Assembly: GCF_002261225.1 (NCBI RefSeq)
Contig: NZ_NEVM01000005.1
Location: 2,108,001-2,172,000, forward strand
DNA length: 64,000 nucleotides
Direction: 5' to 3'
DNA from: Bordetella genomosp. 10
GTDB taxonomy: Bacteria; Pseudomonadota; Gammaproteobacteria; Burkholderiales; Burkholderiaceae_B
Under the pieces are notes generated by a model. The model saw only the letters and a list, made by a program, of their open reading frames with translations. It ran no database searches and was not told the origin of the DNA. The position numbers and the translations under genes are program-made. This document shows, one piece after another, positions 1 to 9,698 of this stretch (positions are counted from its first letter, which is position 1; the number at the start of each line of letters is the position of its first letter).

Positions 1-392
1 CGCGGCTTGTGCTCGTTGCGGGCGCGGAAGCGGAACTCGAACGACACGCTGCGCAGCACGGCGCCCAGCAGCATCAGGGTCAAGGGCGTATAGAGCTGCC
101 CCAGCACCACGCCCCAGGCGAAGGGAAAGGCCGCGGCGAACAGTCCCACCCCCAGCAGCAGCCAGAACTCGTTGGCGTCGCGCCAGGGGCTGAGCAGCGT
201 CATCATGCGGCCGCGCTCGGCCGGCGGGGCCAGTTGCAGCAGCATGCCCACGCCCAGGTCGAAGCCGTCGAGCACCGTGCCGGCCAGGATGAGGACGAAG
301 AGCATGGCCATGAAGGCCAGCGGCATCCAGAAACCAGGGTCTTGCGGATTCAGGCCCAGCGATGCGGCAAGCGAGGTAAAAGCGGAAATCAT
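1..392 (-). CDS. cydB: Cytochrome bd-type quinol oxidase subunit II (CydB-like), 3'-truncated by window edge
   Basis: The first 130 or so residues are visible; the rest lies off the left edge. The protein opens with a hydrophobic helix followed by the CydB hallmark DGFDLGVG at about residues 42-49, and then a segment resembling the N-E/Q-x-W-L motif of CydB/CioB (ANEFWLL). Subunit II is a membrane protein that pairs with subunit I in the inner-membrane quinol oxidase. Its ATG overlaps the stop of the upstream subunit I gene by four bases (ATGA), so the two are translationally coupled. The partner subunit is unusual (see next entry), so whether this pair forms a working oxidase is uncertain. 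Confidence 0.85.
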   Translation of the reverse strand, partial: MISAFTSLAASLGLNPQDPGFWMPLAFMAMLFVLILAGTVLDGFDLGVGMLLQLAPPAERGRMMTLLSPWRDANEFWLLLGVGLFAAAFPFAWGVVLGQLYTPLTLMLLGAVLRSVSFEFRFRARNEHKP

Positions 393-1732
393 GCGGGGGC
401 CCTGGCGAATTTGCGCACCGGCACCACGCCATAGCGCGCGGCATGGAACAGCATGCTGACGAAGGCCCACAGCAGCAGGCCGTACAGCAGCACGTAGCCC
501 ACGGTGCCGTACAGGAGGCCGCGGCCCGTGGCCGGCCCCAATATCTCGGTCTGCGTGATCGCGCCGTTGACGATATAGGGCTGGATGCCGACCAGGGTCA
601 TCACCCAGCCCGCCAGCAGCACGATGGCGCCGGAGAAGGTCAGCGCGCTGAGCACCCGCAGCCAGCCGCGCGGCAGCACGGCGGGATCGAGCCCGCGCTT
701 GCGCAGGCGCAGCAGGGTGGCCCAGGCGGCCAGGAACATCAGCCCCCACATGATCACCATCACCCGCAGCGACCAGAACGTGAGCGCGACCGGCGGCTGC
801 ATGCCGGAATAATTCTCCAGCGCCAGCAGCTTGCCCTTGACGTCACGGCCCAGCCAGCGCTCGCCGGCGCCGGGGATGGACACGCTGGCCAGGTTGCTGC
901 TGGTTTCGGCGTCGGGCATGGCGAACAGGACCAGGTCCGGGCTGTCGCTGTCGTGCCAGAAGCCGACCGCCGCGGCGGCCTTGGCCGGCTGGTAATGCGC
1001 GATCATGAGGCCCGCCTTCATCCCCGCCGGGGCCAGCGCCAGGATGGCCAGGCACGCCACCACCAGCGCCGCGCGAAAGCCCAGCCGTTCGCCGTCGTCC
1101 AGGGGACGCCGCAGGGCCTGCCAGGCGGTAATTCCCATGACCATGAAGGACACGGTCAGGGCCGCGCACAGGAGGTTGATGCCCAGGGTCAGCTTCAGCG
1201 AGGGATTGACGAGCACGGCCATCCAGTCGAACACCTGGTAGCGGCCGTCCACCGCCACCGCGCCGTCCGGCGTCTGCATCCACGACACCAGCGCCAGCAC
1301 CCAGAAGACCGCCACCAGTTGCCCCAGGGCGACCATGAAGACCGACAGCGTGTGCACGGCCTCGGACACGCGCCGCTGGCCGAACAGCATCACGCCCAGG
1401 AAGCAGGATTTCAGCGCGAACACCGACAGGACCGCGAAGCCCAGCAAGGGGCCGGCGACGTTGCCGATGCGGTCCATCAGGCCGGACCAGATGGTGCCCA
1501 CCTGCACCAGCACCGGCACGGCGGCGGCCAGGGCCAGCACGAAGGCCAGCGCGAAGATGCGCACCCAGAACCGGTAGGCGGCGGTCCAGCCCGGATTGCC
1601 GCTGAAACGGGCCTTCAACTTGAAGAAAAGCAGCAGCCAGGACAAGGCCAGCCCCAAGGCCACGAAAAGCGCCAGGAAACCGAGACAGACCGTGAATTGC
1701 ACCCGGCCCAGAAGTAAAGGGGGAAGGATCAT
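389..1732 (-). CDS. Divergent cytochrome bd quinol oxidase subunit I (CydA-like) lacking most haem ligands
   Basis: This 447-residue polytopic membrane protein aligns along its length with CydA (normally about 450-520 residues), keeping for example the GITAW segment after helix 5. Aligned by eye to E. coli CydA from memory, key residues are replaced: His19 by Leu, Glu99 by Ala, Glu107 by Lys, His186 by Asn, Glu257 by Val, Glu445 by Leu, and the GRQPW motif reads GIQPY. The Arg391-x-Met393 pair is kept (SLRVMV). The family transfers electrons from quinol to O2 through haems b558, b595 and d. With these changes the protein is unlikely to bind all three haems in the usual way. It may be a non-canonical bd-superfamily member with another electron path. 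It is coupled to a CydB-like gene. Confidence 0.8.
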   Translation of the reverse strand: MILPPLLLGRVQFTVCLGFLALFVALGLALSWLLLFFKLKARFSGNPGWTAAYRFWVRIFALAFVLALAAAVPVLVQVGTIWSGLMDRIGNVAGPLLGFAVLSVFALKSCFLGVMLFGQRRVSEAVHTLSVFMVALGQLVAVFWVLALVSWMQTPDGAVAVDGRYQVFDWMAVLVNPSLKLTLGINLLCAALTVSFMVMGITAWQALRRPLDDGERLGFRAALVVACLAILALAPAGMKAGLMIAHYQPAKAAAAVGFWHDSDSPDLVLFAMPDAETSSNLASVSIPGAGERWLGRDVKGKLLALENYSGMQPPVALTFWSLRVMVIMWGLMFLAAWATLLRLRKRGLDPAVLPRGWLRVLSALTFSGAIVLLAGWVMTLVGIQPYIVNGAITQTEILGPATGRGLLYGTVGYVLLYGLLLWAFVSMLFHAARYGVVPVRKFARAPA

Positions 1733-1986
1733 GATGCGCGCTAGTTTAGAGCGACTTGGCGGAATCGGCGCGGAGGCTTCGTCCAGGACAGGTTTCGGGA
1801 AGTTTCATCGGGCGCAAGCCCCCCGCTCATCGCCTGGAAGCCCCGGCGCGAGCAGTCCCGGCGCCGGCGGACATGGCGCCGCCAGCGCGATTTGCGCCCG
1901 CCCGGGCGGCCGATTCGGACCCCGGCGGGCCCGAAGGACGCGGACGTGGCAAAATTGTCCTTTTGCCGCCGCCCCGACGTAACAGC

Positions 1987-3753
1987 ATGACGACCGCCCC
2001 GACGACTCCCGCCGCCCCGAATTTCCTGCGCCACATCATCGAAGCCGATCTCAAGGCCGACCGCTTCCATGCCAAGCGCTGGGCCGGCGTGCCCGGTCCG
2101 GCCAGCGTGCAGGCGGCCGGCCAGCCGGATCCGGCGCGCATCCGCACCCGCTTCCCGCCCGAACCGAACGGCTATCTGCACATCGGCCACGCCAAGAGCA
2201 TCTGCCTGAATTTCGGCCTGGCGCGCGACTACGGCGGCGTCTGCCACCTGCGTTTCGACGACACCAATCCGGAAAAGGAAGACCAGGAATACGTCGACGC
2301 GATCATCGACGCGGTGCGCTGGCTGGGCTTCGACTGGAAGGCGGGCGACGGCGCCGAGCAGTTGTACTTCGCCAGCGACTACTTCGACTATATGTACGAC
2401 TTCGCCCAGGCCCTGATCCGGGCCGGCCATGCGTACGTCGACCAGCAGAGCGCGGAAGAGATCCGCGCCAATCGCGGCACCCTGACCGAGCCCGGCGCCA
2501 ATTCGCCCTGGCGCGACCGTCCCGTGCAGGAATCGCTGGACCTGCTGGAGCAGATGCGCGACGGCAAGCATCCGGACGGCAGCCTGGTGCTGCGCGCCCG
2601 CATCGACATGGCCTCGCCCAATATCAACCTGCGCGATCCCGTCCTGTACCGCGTGCGCCATGCCACCCATCACCGGACCGGCAACAAGTGGTGCATCTAT
2701 CCCATGTACAGTTGGGCCCACCCGGTGGAGGATGCGCTGGAAGGCATCACCCACAGCATCTGTACCCTGGAATTCGAGGATCAGCGGCCCTTCTACGACT
2801 GGACCCTGACGCGCCTGGCCGAACTCGGCAAGCTGGCCCAGCCGCTGCCGCACCAATATGAATTCGCCCGCCTGAACCTCAGCTACATCGTCACCAGCAA
2901 GCGCAAGCTGCTGCAACTGGTGCGCGAAGGCTATGTCGACGGCTGGGACGATCCGCGCATGCCCACGCTGTTCGGCATGCGCCGGCGCGGCTACCCGGCC
3001 TCGGCCATCCGCCTGTTCTGCGACCGCACCGGCGTGTCGAAATCCGACTCGCGCATCGACTACAGCCTGCTGGAAGCGGCCGTGCGCGACGAGCTGGACC
3101 CGGTGGCGCCGCGCTCGGTGGCCGTGCTGCAGCCGCTGAAGCTGATCATCACCAATTACCCGGAAGGCCAGGTCGAGGCCTGCACCGCGCCGCGCAATCC
3201 GCACGATCCGGCGCAAGGGCAGCGGGAATTCCCGTTTTCGCGCGAACTGTGGATCGAACAGGACGATTTCCGCGAAGAACCGCCGAAGAAATACTTCCGC
3301 CTTTTCCCCGGCAACCTGGTGCGCCTGAAGTACGGCTACGTGGTGCGCTGCACCGGCTGCGTCAAGGACGCCGACGGCAAGGTCGTCGAGGTGCACGCCG
3401 AATACCTGCCGGAAACCCGCAGCGGCACGCCGGGCGCGGACAGCGTCAAGGTCAAGGGCAACATCACCTGGATCAGCGCGGCCCATGCCGTCGCCGCGCA
3501 GATCCATCTGTACGACCGCCTGTTCGCCGATCCGCATCCGGACGCCGGCGACAAGGACTTCCTGGCCGCCCTCAATCCCGATTCGCGGCGCACCGTTCAA
3601 GGCTGGATCGAGCCGGGCACCGACCTCGCTTCCGGCGCCACCTGGCAGTTCGAACGCCTGGGTTACTTCGTGGCGGACAGCCGGACTTCCACGCCGCAAG
3701 CCCCGGTGCTCAATCGCGTGGTGACGCTGCGGGATTCCTGGGGCCAGGGCTGA
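1987..3753 (+). CDS. glnS: Glutaminyl-tRNA synthetase
   Basis: Class I aminoacyl-tRNA synthetase charging tRNA-Gln with glutamine in the cytoplasm. The 588-residue product has PNGYLHIGH (HIGH motif at about residues 65-68) and the KMSKS-equivalent VTSKRKL at about 302, followed by the C-terminal beta-barrel anticodon-binding half. Compared with E. coli GlnS there is an extra stretch of roughly 20 residues (about 31-50, rich in Gly, Pro and Ala) before RIRTRFPPEP. The reading frame stays open upstream to 1756, but that extension is low-complexity Arg/Pro/Ala sequence. The start at 1987 (MTTAPTTPAA) fits the conserved N-terminus NFLRHIIEADL. Confidence 0.97.
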   Translation: MTTAPTTPAAPNFLRHIIEADLKADRFHAKRWAGVPGPASVQAAGQPDPARIRTRFPPEPNGYLHIGHAKSICLNFGLARDYGGVCHLRFDDTNPEKEDQEYVDAIIDAVRWLGFDWKAGDGAEQLYFASDYFDYMYDFAQALIRAGHAYVDQQSAEEIRANRGTLTEPGANSPWRDRPVQESLDLLEQMRDGKHPDGSLVLRARIDMASPNINLRDPVLYRVRHATHHRTGNKWCIYPMYSWAHPVEDALEGITHSICTLEFEDQRPFYDWTLTRLAELGKLAQPLPHQYEFARLNLSYIVTSKRKLLQLVREGYVDGWDDPRMPTLFGMRRRGYPASAIRLFCDRTGVSKSDSRIDYSLLEAAVRDELDPVAPRSVAVLQPLKLIITNYPEGQVEACTAPRNPHDPAQGQREFPFSRELWIEQDDFREEPPKKYFRLFPGNLVRLKYGYVVRCTGCVKDADGKVVEVHAEYLPETRSGTPGADSVKVKGNITWISAAHAVAAQIHLYDRLFADPHPDAGDKDFLAALNPDSRRTVQGWIEPGTDLASGATWQFERLGYFVADSRTSTPQAPVLNRVVTLRDSWGQG

Positions 3754-3791
3754 GCCGACAGGGCCGGGACCGGTTCCGGTCGCAGTGAACC

Positions 3792-4067
3792 TTACGAATC
3801 CGCCGGCCCGGGGTCGTCCTCGTCCGGGTCGTCCAGGGGCGGCGCCACCGTGCCGCGGCTCGGCAACAGGCCGCCTTTTTCCGCGTCCAGCAAGGGCCGC
3901 CGGCGGGCCAACGAGGGCGCCGGCGGGTCGGAGGGCGCGCGCGCGTCCGGATCGGGCTCGGGCAAGGCGCTGGCTTCGTCGTCATAGCCTTTTTCCCGGG
4001 CGCGCAGGTCTTCTTCTTCCTGGCCGCTGAGACCGGTCGGGCGTTGCGGAGGGTTGGGATGGGACAT
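3792..4067 (-). CDS. Small acidic hypothetical protein
   Basis: A 91-residue protein of unknown function, rich in Pro, Asp, Glu and Arg and with no hydrophobic segment, so probably soluble and largely disordered. The C-terminus is strongly acidic (DDPDEDDPG). A good Shine-Dalgarno (GAGGAG, six bases before the ATG) supports translation. It is convergent with glnS, with only about 40 bp between the two stop codons. No family was recognised. The main caution is that GC-rich DNA keeps spurious frames open; the ribosome-binding site and position between two gene ends argue it is real. Confidence 0.6.
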   Translation of the reverse strand: MSHPNPPQRPTGLSGQEEEDLRAREKGYDDEASALPEPDPDARAPSDPPAPSLARRRPLLDAEKGGLLPSRGTVAPPLDDPDEDDPGPADS

Positions 4068-4315
4068 GTCGGACTCCTCGCGATGAGTGCCTAAGAGGAA
4101 TCTCCACGATAAACGAAGGGGACCGTGTCCATACGCGTCTTGCGCGCAGGTCTCGCAATACGTAGCCCATCCTTACGCTCGATTACCGGTGGGCGCGGGC
4201 GGCATATTGCCCGGCACGGGGGCACGAATATGCGCAAACTGTTCGATGAAGGGAAGGCCTCGGTTATCATTCCCCGCTATTCCGCAACCGGAGTCCTTGT
4301 CCGGTCTCCAACGAA

Positions 4316-5413
4316 ATGAATAGCGCACCCCTAGCCCTCGACTTCAAGAGCGCCACGCTTTATGCCGTGCGCGTCGTCCTGCACAACGCCGACCTGGCGC
4401 AATTGACCGCCGCGCTGGACAAGCGCATGGCCGATGCCGGCAGTTTCTTCGAAAACGAACCCGTCGTCATCGACGCCAGCCGCGTGGAAGACCCGGTGGA
4501 CTGGCCCGCCCTGCTGGCCGCCTTGCGCGGCCACAAGCTGCCGCCCATCGGCGTGGTCGCCGAAGGCGACAACCTGCGCGCCGCGCAGGCGGCCGGGCTC
4601 GCCGCCGTCGAGTTGTCCACCCCGCCGGCCCGCGCGCCGCAGCAAGCCGACACCGGCGGCGCGCCGCCGCCCATGCCCACCCAGCCCGCGGCCGAACTGG
4701 TGGCCGCCCCCGAGCCCACGTCCACCGCCGCCGAAGCGGAGACCGCCGCCAAGGCGATCAGCGGCGCGGGCACGTCGTCGTCCGAACAGCAGTCGGCCGC
4801 CGAGGGAAAGACCGCCGACGGGAAAGCCGCGGGCGAAGCCGCTTCTCAGCCGGCGCCGGCCGGGGAAAACGCGGCCGGCAATGACAACGCCAATGGCAAT
4901 GGCGGGCAGCGCCAGGGCAAGCGCGCCGATGGCGCCGCCCCGCGCAATGGCGGAAACGGGAGCAATGGCGGCAATGGCGCCGGCCTGCCCGCCGCGCCGG
5001 CGCGCCAGCCCATCCCGGAACGCGCCGCGCGCAGCACCACCTCGGCCGCCGCGCCGACCGCGGCCGATCCGCATTCCTCGTCGGCCTTGGTCATCACGCG
5101 GCCGCTGCGTTCCGGCCAGCGCGTCTATGCGCGCCACTCCGACCTGGTGGTGATCGGCATGGTCAGCCAGGGCGCCGAGGTCATCGCCGACGGCAACGTC
5201 CACGTCTACGGCCCGCTGCGCGGCAAGGCCATGGCGGGGGCGCGCGGCGACACCACGGCGCGCATTTTCACCACGCACCTGGACGCCGAGCTGCTGGCCG
5301 TGGCCGGCGTCTACCGCGTGGTCGAAGACAAGCTGGACGCCTCGCTGCACGGCAAGCCGGCGCTGGTGCGCCTGGAAGGCGACACCTTGCGCCTGGAGGC
5401 ATTGAAGTCCTAG
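4316..5413 (+). CDS. minC: Septum-site determining protein MinC with a long disordered linker
   Basis: Inhibitor of FtsZ ring assembly, acting with MinD and MinE to place the division site. The N-terminal domain (about 1-100) and the C-terminal right-handed beta-helix domain (about 260-365, from [14 protein letters not shown]) are both recognisable; the latter carries the RSGQ-type MinD-binding motif and a VYGPLRGKA turn. At 365 residues it is much longer than the E. coli protein (about 231). The extra length is a 140-150 residue linker rich in Ala, Pro, Thr, Asn and Gly (about 105-255), ending in Gly/Asn-rich repeats. minD starts 260 bp downstream, beyond an intrinsic terminator. The ribosome-binding site is weak. 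Confidence 0.95.
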   Translation: MNSAPLALDFKSATLYAVRVVLHNADLAQLTAALDKRMADAGSFFENEPVVIDASRVEDPVDWPALLAALRGHKLPPIGVVAEGDNLRAAQAAGLAAVELSTPPARAPQQADTGGAPPPMPTQPAAELVAAPEPTSTAAEAETAAKAISGAGTSSSEQQSAAEGKTADGKAAGEAASQPAPAGENAAGNDNANGNGGQRQGKRADGAAPRNGGNGSNGGNGAGLPAAPARQPIPERAARSTTSAAAPTAADPHSSSALVITRPLRSGQRVYARHSDLVVIGMVSQGAEVIADGNVHVYGPLRGKAMAGARGDTTARIFTTHLDAELLAVAGVYRVVEDKLDASLHGKPALVRLEGDTLRLEALKS

Positions 5414-5600
5414 GCACGAGGATCGGAACCCGGGCTCTGGGAACCCGGGACGATGCGCGCCTGGGACAGGGGAACACGGGACATGGGGACGTGGGATAGG
5501 GGACACGGGAAAGCAAGGGCATGCGATGCAATCGTGCCGCCCCATCGCCGATCCCCTGGCCCATCCCTATAACCGATCCCTATAACTTGTAAGAAGCATC
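5414..5600. repeat. Low-complexity G-rich degenerate repeats between minC and minD
   Basis: The first part is built from degenerate units resembling GGGACANGGG or GGAACCCGGGA, about 8-12 bases each, across roughly 5420-5515. It ends with a short tandem duplication of GATCCCTATAAC at about 5573-5597. No coding potential is evident. The tract lies before the terminator that separates minC from minD. Confidence 0.6.
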
Positions 5601-5604
5601 CATG

Positions 5605-5627
5605 GCCGTCGAGGCTGACGGCTTTTT
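5605..5627 (+). terminator. Intrinsic terminator between minC and minD
   Basis: A perfect 6-bp stem (GCCGTC and GACGGC) with a 6-base loop is followed by five T residues. It lies 50 bp before the minD start. It implies that part of minC transcription stops here and that minD-minE may have its own promoter in the short AT-richer stretch that follows. Confidence 0.65.
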
Positions 5628-5673
5628 GCATTACGATACTGCGATTTGTTCCGAACATAAGGGCTACTGAGTC

Positions 5674-6489
5674 ATGACGCGTATAGTTGTGGTCACTTCC
5701 GGCAAGGGCGGGGTTGGCAAGACGACCACCAGCGCCAGCTTTTCCTCCGGGCTTGCCATGCGCGGTCACAAAACCGCGGTGATCGACTTCGACGTCGGTC
5801 TGCGCAATCTGGACCTGATCATGGGTTGCGAACGCCGCGTGGTCTACGATTTCGTCAACGTCATCCAGGGCGAAGCGTCCCTGAAACAGGCCTTGATCAA
5901 GGACAAGCAGCTCGACAACCTGTTCGTCCTGCCGGCCTCGCAGACCCGCGACAAGGATGCGCTGACGCAGGAAGGCGTGGGCAAGGTGATCGACGACCTC
6001 AAGGAAATGGGCTTCGATTACGTCGTCTGCGATTCGCCCGCCGGCATCGAGACGGGCGCGCTGATGGCTGCTTATTTCGCCGACGACGCGCTGGTGGTCA
6101 CTAACCCGGAAGTGTCCTCGGTGCGCGACTCCGACCGCATTCTCGGCATCCTGGCCGCGAAGTCGCGCCGCGCCGTGCAGGGCGACGAGCCGGTCAAGGA
6201 ATACCTGCTGCTGACCCGCTACAACCCCAAGCGCGTCTCCGATGGCGAAATGCTTTCGTTGCGCGATATCGAGGACATCCTCCGCATCAAGCTCATCGGC
6301 GTCATTCCCGAGTCGGAAGCGGTGCTGCAGGCCTCCAACCAGGGCCTGCCCGCGGTCCATTTGAATGGCACCGACGTGTCCGAGGCCTACAAGGACGTCG
6401 TGGCGCGTTACCTGGGCGAAGAGAAAGAGCTGCGTTTCACCGAATACAGCAAGCCGGGCTTCCTCAAGCGCATTTTCGGAGGAAAGTAA
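5674..6489 (+). CDS. minD: Septum-site determining ATPase MinD
   Basis: Membrane-associated ParA/MinD-family ATPase (271 residues) that recruits MinC to the membrane and oscillates under the control of MinE. The deviant Walker A motif GKGGVGKTTT is at about residues 10-19. Later landmarks are VCDSPAGIETGA and the Asn-Pro-Glu segment VVTNPEVSSVRD. The C-terminus (KPGFLKRIFGGK) is the short amphipathic membrane-targeting helix typical of MinD. minE follows after three bases, so the two are co-transcribed. Confidence 0.98.
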   Translation: MTRIVVVTSGKGGVGKTTTSASFSSGLAMRGHKTAVIDFDVGLRNLDLIMGCERRVVYDFVNVIQGEASLKQALIKDKQLDNLFVLPASQTRDKDALTQEGVGKVIDDLKEMGFDYVVCDSPAGIETGALMAAYFADDALVVTNPEVSSVRDSDRILGILAAKSRRAVQGDEPVKEYLLLTRYNPKRVSDGEMLSLRDIEDILRIKLIGVIPESEAVLQASNQGLPAVHLNGTDVSEAYKDVVARYLGEEKELRFTEYSKPGFLKRIFGGK

Positions 6490-6492
6490 GCA

Positions 6493-6750
6493 ATGTCCCT
6501 GTTGTCGTTTCTGCTCGGCCAGAAGAAGAACACGGCAAGCGTTGCCAAGGAACGTTTGCAGATCATCCTCGCCCATGAACGGACCGGCCGCGATGGCTCC
6601 TCGCCCGACTACCTCCCGCAACTGCAGCAGGAGTTGATCGCCGTTATCTCGAAATACGTGAAGATCAATCCGGACGACATCAAGGTGAACCTGGAACGCC
6701 AGGACACCCTGGAGATCCTCGAAGTAAAAATCGAGATGCCGCAGCCGTAG
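6493..6750 (+). CDS. minE: Cell division topological specificity factor MinE
   Basis: An 85-residue protein that stimulates MinD ATPase and drives pole-to-pole oscillation, restricting MinC to the poles. The N-terminal amphipathic segment MSLLSFLLG is the membrane-targeting sequence. The following helix ([17 protein letters not shown]) is the MinD-contact region. The C-terminal half (about 40-85) is the dimerisation domain ending in LEVKIEMP. It starts three bases after minD. A dispersed structured repeat begins right after its stop codon. Confidence 0.97.
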   Translation: MSLLSFLLGQKKNTASVAKERLQIILAHERTGRDGSSPDYLPQLQQELIAVISKYVKINPDDIKVNLERQDTLEILEVKIEMPQP

Positions 6751-6933
6751 AGGCCCCCCCGTACCGCGCGGAGCGCGGCCCCCCAGGGGGCGACACCGGC
6801 GGACCGGAAGGAGGGGCCCACCCCAGGCGCGCTACGCGCGCCTCCCCTCAAGGGGCGACACCCGCGGACCGGGGGACCCGGATCCGCGGTGTCCTCGATG
6901 GGGCTGGGGTTCTTTTGTGCGGTTTCGAAAGGG
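6751..6933 (-). repeat. Dispersed 3'-UTR repeat, copy R1 (after minE; contains an internal tandem duplication)
   Basis: Starts directly after the minE stop with C-rich sequence and CCGCGCGGAGCGCGG, followed by CCCCCCAGGGGGCGACACC and a GGATCCGCGGTGTC arm, then a tail matching TTCTTTTG-x-GCGGTTTCG. It matches the reverse complement of copy R2 (7713-7828) almost base for base. The exception is an extra block of about 65 bp (roughly 6808-6873) that is a diverged second copy of the central part. Several GC-rich hairpins can form. It lies in the sense orientation relative to minE; '-' marks it as inverted relative to copies R2-R4. Confidence 0.85.
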
Positions 6934-6956
6934 GGCGTCGCCGTATGGCGCGCTGC

Positions 6957-6990
6957 CAAACAAAAAGGCCCGTCAGGGCCTTTTTGTTTG
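6957..6990 (-). terminator. Terminator of osmB
   Basis: A perfect 15-bp inverted repeat (arms 6957-6971 and 6976-6990, loop GTCA) with AAAAAGGCCC and GGGCCTTTTT at its core. It lies 17 bases past the osmB stop. The A/T tracts on both sides make it bidirectional, so it could also stop read-through from minE. Confidence 0.85.
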
Positions 6991-7007
6991 GTGGTGTCGT
7001 TTGGGGG

Positions 7008-7229
7008 TTATCGGCCTATCTGGTTGCCGATGACGCCGCCGATGGCGGCGCCGCCTACGGTGCCGAGGACGCCGCCGTTGGTGATGACGGCGCCGGCGAG
7101 GCCGCCGACGCCCGCGCCCGCGACCGTGGACCGTTGCCGATGGCTCATGCTGTCCCAGGTGGAGCAGCCCGTCATGGTGAACGCCAGCAGGGCCAGCGCG
7201 CAGACTTTGCGCAAGGGTATCCGTTTCAT
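7008..7229 (-). CDS. osmB: OsmB-like glycine-zipper lipoprotein
   Basis: A 73-residue predicted outer-membrane lipoprotein. The lipobox is LTMTGC, with the acylated Cys at about residue 21. The mature part begins STWD and is followed by a glycine-zipper membrane hairpin (AGAGVGGLAGAV, then GGAAIGGVIGNQIGR). The closest family I recognise is E. coli OsmB, an osmotically inducible lipoprotein: order, length and the GG-AA-GGVIG ending all match. The gene stands alone between two terminators and inverted copies of a dispersed repeat. Confidence 0.85.
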   Translation of the reverse strand: MKRIPLRKVCALALLAFTMTGCSTWDSMSHRQRSTVAGAGVGGLAGAVITNGGVLGTVGGAAIGGVIGNQIGR

Positions 7230-7439
7230 GATTGTTCTCCTTTGCCCGCGGAGATCGGCGCGAGAGGCACGGGTTTGACACGAAACCCCGACCGGACGCG
7301 GTGCGGCAGTTAACGAGGCTTTCAGGATCGCGCAAGCCGCCCCGCCGCGGTGTGAGGATTGCCCTAAGGTTGTGTCAATTGGTAGGCCCCCCGCAACGCA
7401 ACATCCTCGCCACCCCCACCACCCTGTCGCCCTCCGTCC

Positions 7440-7611
7440 CAACGCTGACGTTACGTAACAGGGATCTGTAACACCCGCAACACTGTTTGCGGCATCCCCG
7501 CGACACACCCAAATGTCCCGTCGCCAACCTGGCCATGGACCACTTGCCGCCAGGAATATGTTCCGCCGTGGCGGTCAGGCAATAAAAAAGGCCCTGACGG
7601 GCCTTTTTTTT
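7440..7611 (+). ncRNA. Candidate small RNA ending in an orphan intrinsic terminator
   Basis: No convincing ORF lies here, yet there is a strong terminator at 7584-7611 (AAAAAAGGCCC, loop TGAC, GGGCCTTTTTT, then more T). Upstream of it is a nested hairpin at 7547-7574: CCGCCA pairs with TGGCGG and encloses GGAA-TATG-TTCC. A weak promoter-like pair (CTGACG at 7445 and TGTAAC at 7467, 16-base spacer) would start a transcript of about 130 bases. This is inference from structure; boundaries are approximate. Apart from this element and repeat R2, nothing was recognised between osmB and ettA. Confidence 0.35.
7584..7611 (+). terminator. Orphan intrinsic terminator
   Basis: An 11-bp stem with loop TGAC and a run of at least eight T residues. 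Its GGCCC-loop-GGGCC core is the inverted copy of the osmB terminator core. No protein gene precedes it on either strand within 300 bases except osmB, which is transcribed away from it. Confidence 0.8.
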
Positions 7612-7712
7612 ACTTGGCGCTACGGGGTACGTGACAAATACCCAAGGACCGCCGAGCACGCAGCCTCGGATAGATATCTGAAGCCTGTGACCGCAATCAA
7701 AAAATCCTGTGC

Positions 7713-7828
7713 CCTTTATCGAAACCGCGCAAAAGAACCCGATCCCATCGGGGACACCGCGGATCCGGGTCCCCCGGTCCGCCGGTGTCGCCCCCTGGGG
7801 GGCCGCGCTCCGCGCGGTAGGGGGGGGC
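7713..7828 (+). repeat. Dispersed 3'-UTR repeat, copy R2 (after ettA)
   Basis: Reads CGAAACCGCGCAAAAGAACC, then GGGGACACCGCGGATCCGGG, CCCCCGGTCCGCCGGTGTCG, CCCCCTGGGGGG, CCGCGCTCCGCGCGG and a G-run. The G-run abuts the stop codon of ettA on the opposite strand. GACACCGCGGA can pair with the later CGGTGTC arm, and the second half forms further G/C hairpins. Relative to ettA it has the same orientation as R1 has to minE. Confidence 0.85.
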
Positions 7829-9502
<1,674 letters not shown>

Positions 9503-9698
9503 GGATGTAGGGGGATGATGGAAGTCAAACCCCGATTGTAGCCAGCCCGCGCGACCGTCCGATGTTTGCGCTTCTCCCCCTGGGAGGACGACAATAAGAC
9601 GATATTGCTTGCAGGCGACTTTCGTTATGCTTGTGAGCCAAGATAGCGACGCCGCCGCGCGGCGAACGCGTCCCCTCGATATGCCAGGAATTTTCATC

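Noticed and set aside
1756..1986. Upstream extension of glnS by 77 codons
   Set aside because: Low-complexity Arg/Pro/Ala sequence with no homology to GlnS; the internal ATG at 1987 fits the family start.
4087..4323. Small plus-strand ORFs ahead of minC
   Set aside because: No ribosome-binding site or recognisable composition; the region is more likely the minC leader and promoter.
6751..7828. Insertion sequence or composite element around osmB
   Set aside because: Inverted repeats are present but there is no transposase and no target-site duplication; the repeat recurs alone at other gene ends.
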